Shown: positions 1 through 14,479 of the stretch, in pieces
Numbering within the stretch: position 1 is the stretch's first letter
Layout: each line of letters opens with the position of its first letter
DNA from: Mya arenaria
Taxonomy: Eukaryota; Mollusca; Bivalvia; Myida; Myidae
DNA length: 64,000 nucleotides
Reading direction: 5' to 3'
NCBI RefSeq assembly: GCF_026914265.1
Contig: NC_069133.1
Location: forward strand, 10,423,937 to 10,487,936
Made by a program: the position numbers and the translations under genes
Notes under the pieces: generated by a model
What the model was told of the DNA's origin: nothing
The model's input: only the letters and a program-made list of their open reading frames with translations
The model's database searches: none

Positions 1-2597
<2,597 letters not shown>

Positions 2598-3582
2598 CAA
2601 CACGGCCGCCGACGATAGAATAAGAATATTGAGATGTTATCATGCTTTAAGACAACTAGTGTTTTCTTTATGCAACTATCTGATATGACCATCAAAGAAT
2701 TAATTGTATTCTGTGTATAACATAAAACCAGAAGCTCCCTGTTAAAAAAACGATAGAAAAAAATGCATAACATATTTATATAAAGTTGTTTACTTATTTA
2801 GCTGCGGGGAAAGTTGAAAAATAATTACGTATAAAATTAGAGAAAAATCTCTTGGGATTCCAGTTTCAAAGGCTCTTTGCCATGACAATTGGTAATGCGT
2901 AATATTCCGAGTGTTTCTGATAAATACAACGGTTTGCCGTATGTAGAAATGAAAATACTGTGAGAAAAATTATTATATGACATTTGCTTGTTAAATGTGA
3001 AATCTTGTTGACTAGTTTGTGTGCAAGAAAAACACTTTCAGGAAAATTAAAACTGCCATCTTTTAATTCATACTCGCGTCAGTTTAAATCATATGTATAT
3101 TACTATGCAAACAACAACAACAACAACACCAAACGACAACAACAACCACAACAACAACACCAGACGACAACAACAACGTATTTGGAGAAGTGGGTGCGAC
3201 ATTAAGACATATAATTGGTTATTAATTGATTTCGCTGTTAATTTTTACATATTTTTTAACCTTTATTATTGATTTCGCTGTTAGTTTTTACATATTTTTA
3301 ACCTTTATTCCGATGATTCACTGTTTTGTGTATAAAGGAAATATGAAAAACAATTAGGGTATACTTAATACTACTTTAAGGTAAGCCATCCATCATTAGG
3401 ATGCAAAGATTAGATGATACATTATATCATTTCCATGGTTTATTTATATTGATTGTGCATTGAATTATTTTTGTATATATTACATTTTTGAATTTTATGA
3501 CACTTCTAAGATGATATATCAAAGGGAGGTAATTAAACAATATTGTACTGTGATAGTATAGCAAAATATATAAATTTGTTTC
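2598..3582. other. 3' flank of MORN4 with a CAA-rich stretch
   Basis: Probable 3' UTR and intergenic sequence. A CAA/CAAACGACAA microsatellite occupies about 3108-3178. A 48-bp segment containing 'ttgatttcgctgttagttttta' is repeated in tandem around 3228-3305. No gene seen. Confidence 0.5.
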
Positions 3583-3911
3583 TTAAAGATGCACTCTTAC
3601 ACCCAAATAAGATTTACCACAATTAAAGCAATTGTTTTAATATACCAAAAAGGATGAATAAATGTCGAAAACAACGGTTCTTATGAATGAATTATGATAC
3701 GATTGTAGATCACAGTTAATCTTTTAGTACTCACCAATCATTTAATATTTTACGCGTTTTCAGCTATTGAATACACGGTTACAATCTTGTTATCAGTAAT
3801 TATTATTTTCCATAAATGCTTAATTTAGTAAGTAGTTTAAGGTTTATAACTCAAAATGTTTGTTTGTTATTCATGTGTATGTATTGATTTTGAATAAGAG
3901 TGTCACTTTAA
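3583..3911. mobile_element. MITE, TTAAAG-x-TGCACTCTTA type (329 bp)
   Basis: The left end reads TTAAAGATGCACTCTTA. The right end read on the other strand is TTAAAGTGACACTCTTA. No coding capacity. The ends resemble the family found at 4209, 15628, 51716 and 57726, but the interior differs, so it is a relative rather than a close copy. Confidence 0.55.
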
Positions 3912-4208
3912 ATAACATAATGCTCATATTTAAAGCTCACGGTGAAAACTTAACTTAAAATTTTGTAACTTTAAAATGAGACTTTACCAGTGGCAATTTT
4001 TAATCATTGATGGGTGGCTTACCTTAATGGCAAAAATCAGTTTTAATAAGTTTACATATGTGTATGGTGCTTATACCCATTGTCGGCAACCCCGGAACAT
4101 TATTCCGTTAACAAGTAGTTACATCAGTAGCGTAATTGTGTTGCGGTGGGAACCTATGACCGAACTTACCACACAATCATTGGTTAAATTGGTCATCCTA
4201 AGTTTTTT

Positions 4209-4500
4209 TTAAAGCTGCAATCTCACAGATTGACCATTTTTACAACTTTTTTATTTTGTATTCTTTGAATGAGCCAATCGTTGTAAAAATGTCTAGAAAC
4301 CAGTGATATAAGACTGCTGACAGAATATCCGATCGCGGTTGTTCATATTTACGTTCGAAAATTGATGTTTTATGGCTAAAAGCGTCACTAACACTTTAAC
4401 AAACATTAATTCTCCAGCAATTTTCTGAACAATTAAGATCTATTCTATAGTGATTAACCTTATAGTATGACAGAATTAAAGGCATTGATGCTAAATTCTT
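4209..4500 (+). mobile_element. MITE, TTAAAGCTGC family, right end lost
   Basis: It starts with TTAAAGCTGCAATCTCACAG and contains the family's internal motif 'cgttcgaaaattgatgttttatggctaaaagcg'-like segment. The sequence then breaks off after a segment like 'ggcattgatgctaaattc', where full copies continue to the right inverted repeat. It is a truncated copy. Confidence 0.6.
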
Positions 4501-5018
4501 GAAAACAAAGAATGAAATAATTTTCCTTATTGCATTTAATACACTTCTGTATAAAGTTAATGTTATGGTTGTCTGTCATGGAAACTGTAAGTTGGTTAAT
4601 TACTTCTGGCTTATCTTGTTAAAGAACGGTACATGGGGAGTAACTCTGTTCAAGTATTACACAGATTATGTAGTTCATACTTTTATATTTTGATTATTCC
4701 AATAGTTTCTGTGTTACGTATTTTACACGGTGTTGTTTGTACTGTTCAACCTTTTTGTTGTATGTATACTGAATAAAGTTTATATTTCTTTATAAATGGC
4801 TATTGTTGTACAGTATTTATGGACGTATGTATCTTAATGTTCGCTGTACATAAGGGAAATTAATTCAAACAGACTGTGGCTGAAAACATGGGCACATGTA
4901 TATATAAGATTTGATTGTTTAGAGTGTAGGACGATATATTCAAACACTATACTTACTTGAACGTTGGAGTATTACCATTTTATTAAATTCTATTTATGAG
5001 TCATGATGCTAGTATTTT

Positions 5019-5612
5019 CAGGGGCGTATTCCGGAATTAACATTAGAGGGGGCTTAGCTTAGCTTAGCTTTATATGGTTCAGGAGGGTCTGGGGGTACTC
5101 ACACTAGAAAAAAGAACACAACAATTTCTAGTCCGATATGGTGCATTTTGGGTGTTTTTTCTTCTGTAGTGAAATAAAAAAAGTAAACTGGGACGATTTG
5201 GGGGAATGGACGCCGGGTGCACGCCCCCTCCCCCCCCGCCCGATCCGCTGGTAGTTTCCCTTATTAATATAGTGTCCGAACGTAAGAGCATATATCCGAA
5301 ATACCGATTCACTTTAGTTACATTCTTCCATAAGTACGTATAAATTTTAAAGTTGAATGCAAACAATGAAAGAAATTGCCAACACTTGTATTCCTTCTCT
5401 ATGGAAATGACTTAAATGGGAACAAGGAATATTCATTGGAAAAGTTAATTAAGTTGATACATTGAAATAACAGAGTTATACGATCATCCAAAAGACGAAT
5501 GTTTGACAAAATGTAATCTTAAACATCCGGGTGTTTCATCGGCCATGCTTGAAATCCTTATTTTGCCCACGGGCAGGGATAAAAAAGTACCCGTATACCG
5601 TATACCCCATTT
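5019..5612 (+). repeat. Dispersed ~590-bp repeat, copy 1
   Basis: It begins CAGGGGCGTATTCCGGAATT and ends near 'gggcagggataaaaaagtac'. The same sequence occurs inverted at about 14817-15400. Shared landmarks in order are 'aattaacattagaggg', 'agtaaact', a C-run with 'ccgctggtag', 'ccaaaagacgaatgtttgac', 'ccgggtgtttcat' and 'aaatccttattttgcccac'. No open reading frame. The family is not named; it is probably a non-autonomous mobile element. Confidence 0.55.
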
Positions 5613-5723
5613 TCACTATATCTTGTTTAATTGACGTGGGAGAAGAAGCACCTACCATAGCCGCTTAAGTAATCCCAATCCTGGCGCAGGTCGTTTCCGC
5701 AAAACACCCTACGCTCGGGTTGG

Positions 5724-5988
5724 ACGTGCACTATGGACGTGCATTTGCCGACAGGTTATCCGGTGAGCGCACTCGCTTCTCAGCATGGCGACACCCTAGT
5801 TTCATTCCCGGCCTGGGCGCATGAGAATTTGGTTAGTAGTCACCAAGCCGGACAAGTGGGTTTTCTCTGGGTACTCCGGTTTCCCCCCACAATACAAGTA
5901 CAAACACTCGCGTAACATTGTGCCAACGAGAGTGAGTTATCATAACTTTCTTCACAGTCGTTGTAAAATATATAATGTTTAAACTAAA
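5724..5988 (+). mobile_element. tRNA-derived SINE with target-site duplication
   Basis: The head has a tRNA-like A box ('ttatccggtgagcgcac') and a B box ('agtttcattcccggcc'). The body contains the conserved 'gggttttctctgggtactcc' segment common in bivalve and other metazoan SINEs (Meta-SINE/RUDI-like, from memory). It is flanked by CTCGGGTTGG (5714-5723) and CTCGGATTGG (5989-5998), a ~10-bp target duplication. A related empty locus at 25735-25830 shows only one copy of this site. Confidence 0.7.
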
Positions 5989-5999
5989 CTCGGATTGGG

Positions 6000-6545
6000 A
6001 TGAACCTATATAATACTCTCGGCAATGAAAGATGACTTATAATCTTATATGATATTCTGGTCTTGTTTCAAGTACACGGTAGAATGTGACAACGCTGATA
6101 AATGTGTGTGTACTACACACAATGCCGACGGGAGCATTTCAACATAGGTAAAATTATAGTACACCTACGTCGTTGGAACAAACCGCCTGTTGAGAAAGGC
6201 ACGTCTTTCAGAAATGTTTGTTTGTATATACACAAGTAATACACACTGAGTAATAGTTTTTGTTTATTTTAACTAAACCAGGATTTCGTAATAACCTGTG
6301 CACCGTACTAATTATCTCTTATTCAAGATATAAATATAATATCTGTATATAAGAGCACCATCTTCATACTTCACATATACTCGACCTTCTCATAATTGGT
6401 TCCCGTAAAAATATACTAGTAGACAGACTGATGCTACAAACCAAAGGTTAATTTATCGTTGGTCTAATGTACAGTTATCTATTTAAGTCAAATATAAGCG
6501 GTGAACTAGTACTGTAAGTCCCCACAATTTTCAAAGAGCGGAAAC
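6000..6545. promoter_or_regulatory. Upstream region of the sulfatase gene
   Basis: Non-coding and AT-rich. It starts with a short dispersed repeat ('actctcggcaatgaaagatgac') also seen near 25780. It must hold the promoter and 5' UTR of the intronless sulfatase gene at 6546. I see no convincing TATA box or other defined motif. Confidence 0.35.
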
Positions 6546-8057
6546 ATGATAGGAACTGTTGTGTTGTTCTGTGTTTTGCATCTCGCAGTAGGGAAAAAGA
6601 ATGTACTGTTTTTTGCTGTGGATGACCTTCGACCACAGTTGACGTGCTACGAGGGCGCGGACTTCCCATCGCCCGTCCACCCGCCGATGCACACGCCTAA
6701 CCTGGACGCCCTAGCCGGCAGATCACTCCTTCTGAAGCGCGCCTACGTGCAGCAGGCTGTGTGTTCCCCTAGCCGGACGTCGCTCCTCACCGGCCGCCGA
6801 CCGGATACCACGCATATCTATGATCTTGTGCACTACTTCCGGAAACTTGGTGGAAACTTTACAACGATTCCAGAGTATTTCAAAATGAATGGATACATTT
6901 CCGCTGGAATGGGCAAAATCTTTCACCCCGGCGCAGCGAGCGGCCACGATGATCCAATATCCTGGTCTGTGCCGTACTTCCACGCCACAACTTACTGGGA
7001 AAACCGGGATAACAGTTGGAAGGCGATTCCTGACGGGATGCTAAAGGAGAAACCGCTGGTAGACTTTCAGATTAAGGAACAAGCGTTAAAAACACTTAAT
7101 GAGTTTACTTCCGGTGGGCAGTATGAGGGAAAGCCGTTCTTCATCGCCGTTGGGTTCCATCGGCCACATCTGCCGTTTGTATTCCCCGAATCGTATCTGC
7201 AGTATTACCCGGAAGAACAGATACGACTTCCGACTAATGAATATGCACCTGTGGACATGCCGTCCGTCGCGTGGAGCGAATACGGTGAGCTACGTACATA
7301 CCTCGACCAAGCCAAACTTAACGCTTCCGGTAACATCAACACGTCACTTCCTGACGATGACGTCAGAGCACTTAGGCGAGCCTACTACAGCGCGGTAAGT
7401 TGGACCGATTCGCTTATCGGCGAGGTGATGGGAGAAATGGAGAGTCTCGGCTTCGCAAATGACACGATCGTATCTTTCTGGGGCGACCACGGCTGGCAGC
7501 TTGGCGAACACGGGGAATGGTGCAAACATACAAACTTCGAGCTCGCCACGCATGCGCCGATGATGGTGCATGTTCCGGGAATGACGGATGATGGCATAGT
7601 AACGGAGAAGTTGACTGAATTTGTTGATCTGTTTCCTACACTCGTCGAGGCCGCCGGGCTTGGATCAATGGACCTATGTCCGGAAGTGTCTAATAACGTG
7701 ACCCTTTGCCGCGAAGGTGAAAGCCTAGTTCCCTTGATGAAGAATCCAAACGCTCCGTGGAAAGACGCTTCATTTTCACAGTACCCGAGACTCCAGAACG
7801 GTACAAAAATTATGGGCTACACGGTACGTACGGACCAGTACCGGTACACGGAGTGGCCCAAGTTTAATTATGCTCCGGAATATAAACCTGTCTGGACAGA
7901 CTTGTTTGGCGTGGAACTGTACGACCACAAAATTGACCCAGAAGAAAACAGAAATCGGGCGAAAGATCCTGCTTACGCCGTGGTGGCACAAGGGCTCAGT
8001 AAGAAACTGCGGGCAGGATGGAGGGCCGCTCGATCCCCCCAACCTGGTCCATATTGA
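6546..8057 (+). CDS. IDS: Iduronate-2-sulfatase-like protein, intronless
   Basis: This is an uninterrupted 503-residue frame. Residues 1-16 form a signal peptide (MIGTVVLFCVLHLAVG), suggesting lysosomal or secreted location. The type I sulfatase signature CSPSRTSLLTGRRP spans 73-86; Cys73 is the residue that SUMF1 would convert to formylglycine. Metal ligands are visible as Asp26-Asp27 (AVDDLRP) and Asp314-His315 (GDHGWQLGEHGEW). GKIFHPG, GFHRPHLPF and SQYPR match human iduronate-2-sulfatase block by block, including an ELYD segment near the C terminus. The family removes 2-O-sulfate from iduronate in dermatan and heparan sulfate. Human IDS is 550 residues, so this is slightly short but has every core motif. 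AATAAA lies at 8132-8137. Its stop is 219 bp from the stop of the convergent gene on the other strand. Several N-glycosylation sequons are present (e.g. NFT at 104). Substrate choice among IDS-like paralogues cannot be read from sequence. Confidence 0.9.
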   Translation: MIGTVVLFCVLHLAVGKKNVLFFAVDDLRPQLTCYEGADFPSPVHPPMHTPNLDALAGRSLLLKRAYVQQAVCSPSRTSLLTGRRPDTTHIYDLVHYFRKLGGNFTTIPEYFKMNGYISAGMGKIFHPGAASGHDDPISWSVPYFHATTYWENRDNSWKAIPDGMLKEKPLVDFQIKEQALKTLNEFTSGGQYEGKPFFIAVGFHRPHLPFVFPESYLQYYPEEQIRLPTNEYAPVDMPSVAWSEYGELRTYLDQAKLNASGNINTSLPDDDVRALRRAYYSAVSWTDSLIGEVMGEMESLGFANDTIVSFWGDHGWQLGEHGEWCKHTNFELATHAPMMVHVPGMTDDGIVTEKLTEFVDLFPTLVEAAGLGSMDLCPEVSNNVTLCREGESLVPLMKNPNAPWKDASFSQYPRLQNGTKIMGYTVRTDQYRYTEWPKFNYAPEYKPVWTDLFGVELYDHKIDPEENRNRAKDPAYAVVAQGLSKKLRAGWRAARSPQPGPY

Positions 8058-8131
8058 TGTACAGCATGTTTTGTTGGTTTTGGAACTATTAAAGGATTTT
8101 TGATATCTTTGTTGTGATGTAATTTTTATGA

Positions 8132-8137
8132 AATAAA
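8132..8137 (+). terminator. Polyadenylation signal of the sulfatase gene
   Basis: AATAAA 75 bp after the sulfatase stop codon. Confidence 0.6.
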
Positions 8138-8184
8138 ATTTGTTGAAAATAACTTTAATTATAAAAAGACTGTATACATACTGA

Positions 8185-8190
8185 TTTATT
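8185..8190 (-). terminator. Polyadenylation signal of the L3HYPDH-like gene
   Basis: AATAAA on the minus strand, 87 bp beyond the stop at 8277. It lies so close to the sulfatase signal that the two 3' UTRs may abut or overlap. Confidence 0.55.
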
Positions 8191-8276
8191 CATTGCCGCG
8201 TTTAAATTGCTGTAATACTGTTAAAATGAGTATGTCAAAATGCTCTGATCAATGACTACACCGTTATGAAAAATGA

Positions 8277-9119
8277 TTATCGTAACAAGAATCCCTTTCC
8301 AATTTCATCTCCTTCTTCAAGGATAAGCTCTGCTTTCCCCGCATAATAAGCCCTGCCTTCAACTTCCACTATCACTGCGTTGTGTTCCCCATATTTCACA
8401 TCCTTAATCGGCGTTGTTTTGAAACAGTCCCCCGTTGGGCCTTGTATTTGTCTCGTTTCGCCAAGTTTGAGATGTCCCCTCTCGTAGAGTTGTGCTATTC
8501 TTGCGGCGCTGCCAGATCCACACGGTGAACGTTCCACCTGACGTTAAAATGATTTACACGTACACCAATATAACATTGATGCAGTTTTAACTTTTAAAAA
8601 AAGCGCGTGTATACGTAAGTGTCAACTATCAACCGCCGACAATCGTGCATAATTTATTCTCAATAACGAAGCAGGCACCTGACGTCAGTTCGACGTAAGG
8701 TTGAGGATGCATTAAGGCCACTATGACGTTAAAATTCAGATAAAAAAAAAGGATAATTGTTCAATGGATTGGTGCGGAAAAAGCTGCTGTGTAAATACAC
8801 ATAATGTTTAAACGGAAAACGATGACACCAAACTGTTTTCGGAACAATTGAATATGTTCATTATAGTCACCTGTTTGTCGGCAAAAATGCACACCATAGC
8901 GGTCGGAACGTCGGGGTTGTCTTCGTTGTCGTCGACGAGGTTTGTTCCGACGATGAAGGCCAGGTCCGGGCTGTCGGGATGAGTAACAGTCACACACGCC
9001 TTGAACACTCCTGAAATGTTTAAAATTTAAGTTATAAAAGGTATGAGCATGTGTTAATAATAAACTAACTAAACGTACTCCTTAAACTAAGCCACCGCAT
9101 CTTATTGTCACTATTATTG

Positions 9120-9169
<50 letters not shown>

Positions 9170-9188
9170 CTTATTATTATACTTATAC

Positions 9189-9245
<57 letters not shown>

Positions 9246-10235
9246 CCAGCGCCCCCCCCCCCAAGGATGTATGGTAAAAGAAAATAAAAAGACACATTAA
9301 ATTCACAATTTTAGACTAAAATATACAGTTTTCCGGGGAGCGCCCCTTCCAGCACGTTTAGGGCCTCATTTTTTAAGGTTCTGGAGAAAGGGCGCACGTC
9401 CAAAATTGAGCTCCAAAGTTGAGCCATCCTGGCATGAAAAAAGTGGAATTATGTGCAGATGTTCAGAAAGGGGTAAATCCATAAAGCGTACGTGTCACTG
9501 CGTCACCGGCCCTGATGAGATCGTCAATTGATGAGGTCCGCACGTCAAGACCTAACAACGACGCCTTGACGTGAACGAAAAATGCCCCTCCGTAACACAC
9601 ATCTGCTGTGACGTCGCCGTACCCTTGAACCGACGCCTTGACATCTGAAAGTATTATTTGACCGTGTATGCATCATATCAGTATCAGCAGACAGTTAGTT
9701 TTAATGTAACGACTCTTTTTACCATTAAGATTAAGTATGTCGGTAAAATTGTATCTGAACGTGATGATAATGATATATTACCTCGAGCAAATACAAACGA
9801 CGGTACACTGATAAATCTTGACGATCCTGTCCGTCCGTTTTCATACTGTACAAACACGCGGACGATACCACACGGACAACGCAGCCTAACTTCCGTTTCC
9901 GGTGACGTTGGTTTGCGTACGATCCCCGTGTCGACAGCGAACCGCCCCATCGCTAGCGCTCCGTGACCGCACATTGAACCGTACCCGGCATTGTGAAGGA
10001 GAATCAAATTGACGTCAGCCGTGACGTCATCAGATTCGAGAACAACTATGCCGTACAGATCTTCATGACCACGTGGCTCATGCAAAAGGAACTTCCGTAT
10101 ATAGTCCAGATTGTCTCGGAAGTAGTTCCGTTTCTCCAGAAGCGAGTTACCGGAGATGACCGGAAGTTGGTCGCCTCTCACCACACGGACCGTGCCGCCT
10201 CCACAGTGAAGGTCCGTGGTACAGATTTGAAGCAT
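8277..10235 (-). CDS. L3HYPDH: Proline racemase family enzyme (trans-3-hydroxyproline dehydratase-like) with two catalytic cysteines
   Basis: Four exons in minus-strand order: 10235-9782, 9644-9492, 9010-8871, 8537-8277. All junctions have GT/AG and agreeing phases, giving 335 residues (human L3HYPDH is 354). Recognisable blocks are FLLHEPRGHEDLYG, LHNAGYGSMCGHGALAMGRF (Cys89), CPCGIVRVFV, ADVCYGGAFFVHV, THPDSPDLAFIVGTNL, FADKQVERSPCGSGSAARIA (Cys255) and a C-terminal IVEVEGRAYYAG. The order and spacing follow human L3HYPDH, which removes water from trans-3-hydroxy-L-proline. There the second catalytic position is Thr273, whereas here it is Cys255. A Cys/Cys pair is the signature of proline racemases and hydroxyproline 2-epimerases, so racemase or epimerase activity is possible. 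The start is taken as the ATG at 10235. An in-frame TTG lies 12 bases upstream, and a possible acceptor (tacag) precedes it, so an upstream exon cannot be excluded. Confidence 0.9.
9110..9245. repeat. ATT trinucleotide microsatellite
   Basis: About 45 ATT units, interrupted by two 'actt' variants, inside the second intron of the L3HYPDH-like gene. Followed by a C-run at 9252-9263. The poly-Leu, poly-Ile and poly-Asn frames across it are artefacts. Confidence 0.95.
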
Positions 10236-10345
10236 CTTAATTTGCAACTGTACATGTAGATCTACCTATCTTTATACCTTAAAGTAAAGACTACTTGAAA
10301 TGTTATCTTTAAAGATGCGCTTACATGTCAATACGGACAGCGTAC

Positions 10346-10676
10346 ATCTTTAAATAGCAGGGTAAGGTCTAGGCTGTCGTTCGTTTTCATGTTTATGTTA
10401 TTAAATGTATTTGTTTGTACAATATGTAATTATAAAGATCACTAAAACTTCTTAAATACATGTATGTAAGTAAATCATAATACAAGTATACCTAAAACTT
10501 AATGTACATATATACCAATGGTTCAATCCATAAGATCAATATACATTGCAGATTTCATCCCAGTGTGACGGATATTATCAAACTGATTTCGAGTAAGACA
10601 AATGTAATAAATCAGTTCATTACTTCCCATTTTCCACTAGCGAATTGAGGTGGGTACCCTTAGACGCGTCTGGTCC
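10346..10676. repeat. 331-bp tandem duplication, first copy
   Basis: Starts at 'atctttaaatagcag' and repeats from 10677. The second copy (10677-10786 and 12940 to about 13150) is split by the Harbinger element. Conserved blocks are 'catgtttatgttattaaatg', 'acctaaaacttaatgtacat' and 'gaattgaggtgggtaccc'. This copy keeps the unoccupied site CTTAAATACATG, matching CCTAA/TAAATATATG around the transposon. The copies differ at many positions, so the duplication is not recent. Confidence 0.85.
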
Positions 10677-10786
10677 ATCTTTAAATAGCAGAGTTTGATC
10701 CAGAATGTTGTTTGTCTGCATGTTTATGTTATTAAATGTCTATTCATGTACAATATGTAACTGTAAAGATCAGTACCACTTCCTAA

Positions 10787-12936
10787 TGGCCCAGTCACAT
10801 AGCCCGGCCGATGTCCGGCATCGGTAGAGCTCGGTGGATTTTTTTGGTGCCACCGAGCTCTCTTCATCGGAAGCAGAGCTCGGTGACGTGAACGGACTCC
10901 GTCCGGACATCTTCAGGCGACCGACCGAACACCGGCCGGTGACCGTACGGAGTCTGTCTCAAAATGCGAGTTTTTTTTTCTGCCGATGTGGCAGCAACTA
11001 CCGGCCGGAGGTCGGCCGGACATCGGAAGGAATACGGCCGGTACCCGAGCAGATAACAGGACACCGTGCGATCGCCGGCCGGGTTGTTAACGGGCTTTGA
11101 ACAATGACCGGCCGATGCTCGTCCGATGTAACACGGACTTAGGTGCCGAGCTATTCCGTTCTTCCTACCTGACATTGTCAGTTTATCACTATGGCTGCAC
11201 CGAGGAGACTTCGAATGGCACTGCTTGAACACGAACTGGCTCAAGTAAGGTTCCAGTACAACCTGGTCCTGGCGGCAATACTAGAAGCCGCCGAGAGGGA
11301 GCGACAGAGGGCCCGCAGAAGAGAAAGACGCTGGTGGGTGCGAGAGTTGATCCTACGCAGACCCCTTTTCGGCCAGTACGAGACTCTCATGAAGGAACTC
11401 GAGGCCGAGCACGCTGCCGACTTCAAAGCCTTCCTCCGCATGGAGCCACAGATGTACTATGAGTTGCTTAACCGAGTTGGCCCCCACATTACCAAGAGTA
11501 CAACGTAAGTTAATCCGTATTTTGCAAACAAAATTCCCTCCAAACATTATATTCTTGCTAAGGTTTAATCATATTTCATCCTCTCCTGTTGCAGGCATCG
11601 AACCCCCTTGGACCCTGGGCTGAAGCTTGCAATCACCTTGAAGGTTTTGGCGACCGGAAGCAGGTACCACGATCTTGCGATTGCGTTTCGTGTCCCACAC
11701 AACACCATCGCCCTTTTCATCCCCGAGGTGTGTCAGGCCATCTACGACGTATACGAGGATGAGATGTGGGCCACTCCCCAGACAGAAGATGAATGGCGCC
11801 CGGTGGCCGAGGGATTCGGAGACAGGTGGAACTTCCCCCACTGTTGTGGCCCGATCGATGGGAAGCACGTCGCAATCAAGAAGACCCCCAAGAGTGGCTC
11901 ACTCTGCTACAGCTATAAAGGCTTCTTTTCTATCGTCATGCTTGCGGTGGTAGACTCGAACTACAAGTTCATCTGGGTGGATGTGGGGTCACCAGGGTCG
12001 TGTTCCGATGCCGGCATCTTTAACCGGTCGCGGCTAGAGCCAGGTCTTCGTGAGGGAACGGTCGGACTCCCCCAACCGGATTCGCTGCCTAATGACGACC
12101 GGGACACACCCTACTACATGGTCGGAGACGACGCCTTCCCCCTTCGGCAATACATGTTAAAGCCCTACCCTCATCGTCACCTGGCACGGGACGAGCGGTT
12201 CTTCAATTACCGGTGTTCCAGGGCACGTCGTGTGGTTGAAAATGCGTTCGGTATACTTGCCAATCGCTTCAGACGTCTTCTAACAACCCTGGAAATGAGA
12301 CCGTCGACAGTTACTAAGACCGTCATGGTCTGCATGACCCTACACAACCTCATGAGGACTCGTTACCCCAACATCCAGAATGCCGATCTCGACCGGGAAG
12401 ATGAGCAGGGCCAGTTCATCGCGGGTGCATGGCGAGACCAAGCCGTGCTCGAAGATGTGCAAGCAGCAGGGAACGGACCATATATATATACTAGCAGAGA
12501 TATCCGGCCGGGTTACGGCCGAGTTCCGGTCGAGTTCCGGCCGAGCATCGGCCGGTGTCCCTTACATCGGTCAGCCACCGGTACTATACTTTCCAAGGCT
12601 CTGTCCCACATCGGCCGGAGCTCGGTCGGAGTTCGGCCGGTGTCCGTTAAAAAAACCTCGTCCTCTGGTTGTCTCAGATGCATGGGACACCGGGCGATAC
12701 TCGGCCGTGCACCGGCCGACGTGTTTTCCGATGTGGTTACGATGGGGCTGCGATGAGGGAGCTCGGTGAGAGCCCGGTGAAATTTAGCTCCGAAGTTAAA
12801 ATTTCACCGAGCTGCCACCGATGCGGTTTTAAGCAACAAACGCCACGGATGTCCGGCCGGTGTCCGGCCGGTGTTCGGTGAAAATCGCATCGCTGGCTCA
12901 TCGGAACCTCATCGGCCGGGCTATGTGACTGAGTCA
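10787..12936 (+). mobile_element. PIF/Harbinger DNA transposon, apparently complete (2,150 bp)
   Basis: The terminal inverted repeats start TGGCCCAGTCACATAGCCCG on the left and, on the opposite strand, TGACTCAGTCACATAGCCCG on the right, about 27 bp with two mismatches. The 3-bp target duplication is TAA (10784-10786 and 12937-12939), typical of PIF/Harbinger. Both subterminal regions are GC-rich and crowded with CCGGCCG-type motifs, likely transposase binding sites. One gene is present, a HARBI1-like DDE transposase. The second, Myb/SANT-like protein often encoded by Harbinger elements is not found. The GC content stands out from the AT-rich host flanks. Good ends, an open transposase frame and an identifiable empty site point to a fairly recent insertion. 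Confidence 0.92.
11191..12756 (+). CDS. HARBI1-like DDE transposase (spliced, one intron)
   Basis: Exon 1 is 11191-11504 and exon 2 is 11595-12756, with a GTAAGT donor and a ttgcag acceptor whose phases fit (2+1), giving 491 residues. Residues ~5-50 are a helical stretch leading to an arginine-rich segment (RARRRERRWWVREL) and an LLNRVGPHI motif. The catalytic domain has GPIDGKHV (Asp193), GSPGSCSDAGIF (Asp243) and RRVVENAFGILANRFRR (Glu321), the expected D-D-E spacing, plus YYMVGDDAFPL. Roughly the last 100 residues read into GC-rich subterminal DNA and look unlike a conserved domain, so the natural stop may once have been earlier. No internal stop or frameshift is seen, so it may be functional. 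Confidence 0.9.
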
Positions 12937-13149
12937 TAAATATATGTATCTGCTTTTAGCCAATCATAATATACCTAAAACTTAATGTACATATACTAAT
13001 TGTTCAATGTTTAAAATCAAAATGCATTGTTAATATCATCCTGGTACGAATGTAGTCAAACTGGTTTTGCGAAAGACAAGTGTAATAAATTAGTTCATTA
13101 CTTCCTTGTTCCCCCTAGCGAATTAAGGTGGGTACCCTAAGCGGGCGAG

Positions 13150-13640
13150 GTACTCCTTCCCTTATTTATATTCGATCCAAGATGTAATGAAGGATTTGCA
13201 CAAAAAAACGTGTGTAGAATACGTCATAATTCACAGACTATTTAATAATGAAAAGTTCTATGTTAATCCACCGAAGGTGGGCGGAGACGTGGGTGCAGTA
13301 TCAGTCGGAGTCTCTCTGATGAGTCATAGTCTCAGAGATTGTCCTTCAACACGTTATCCCAGTAACGCCCGTACGCTGGTGTTCTAACGGCCGTTCCGAT
13401 AAAGATCTTAGATAGACCTAGTCGTAAATTGAAATTATCTTAGTATTATATATATTCGTTATGTGCCAACGTATCCGTGAGGATTCAACATTGATCGAGT
13501 AGTTATAATGAACACAGAATGAATGACACCGAAAATACCCGGCTATGACATTTATACAGATTTAACGAAAAAAGGTCCGATGTCGGAACAGACCCTTTAT
13601 TCTCTTTCTCCGAGAAAGGTCATCGGAGGGAGTTGTAAAA
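13150..13640. other. Intergenic sequence
   Basis: No gene recognised. A short hairpin-prone segment ('tctctgatgag...ctcagaga') lies near 13310-13340. Small frames here have no recognisable domain. Confidence 0.4.
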
Positions 13641-14275
13641 TTTGGTGAGTGGATTCCTGTGTGACAAGGGAAACTACGTGACCGGGGGCAACCCACACCG
13701 ATTCCTGTGTGACAAGGAAACTACGTGACCGGGGGGACCACACACCGATTCCTGTGTGACAAGGAAACTACGTGACCGGGGGAACCACACACCGATTCCT
13801 GTGTGACAAGGAAACTACGTGACCGGGGGAACCCCACACCGATTCCTGAGTGACAAAGAAACTACGTGACCGGGGGACCCCACACCGATTCCTGTGTGAC
13901 AAGGAAACTACGTGACCGGGGGGACCCCACACCGATTCCAGTGTGACAAGGAAACTACGTGACCGGGGGAACCCACACTGATTCCTGTGTGACAAGGAAA
14001 CTACGTGACCGGGGGACCCCACACCAATTCCTGTGTGACAAGGAAACTACGTGACCGGGGGACCCCACTCAGATGCCAGTGTGAAAAGGAAACTACGTGA
14101 CCGGGGGCAACCCACACCGATTCTTTTGTGACAAGGAAACTACATGACCGGGGGGACCCCACACCGATTCCTGTGTGACAAGGAAACTACCTGACCGGGG
14201 GAACCCCACACCGATTCCTGAGTGACAAGGAAACTACGTGATCATTGAAATCCCACCCCGATTCCTGTGTGAATC
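13640..14275. repeat. 47-bp minisatellite, about 13 copies
   Basis: The unit reads approximately CCGATTCCTGTGTGACAAGG, then AAACTACGTGACCGGGGG and a variable A/C run. Units differ mainly in the length of the G-run and the following AACCCCACA. Direct repeats abut with no unique spacers, so this is not a CRISPR-like array. Confidence 0.92.
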
Positions 14276-14479
14276 CCATTTGTATATCCTCAATCGCGAA
14301 ATATGTTAAGGTTTTTTCTGGTTGTTGTGCGTTTTGTTTCCATTTAGTCATCTAGCTGATAGCATACCAACTCCACCAGCCATGGCATTCGCATGGAAAT
14401 AGGAAATTAAAAATGTAACATGTGTATCCGGTTAATGGATATGTAAATATAGCATGGCTCGCTATTGGTGTAGAATTTA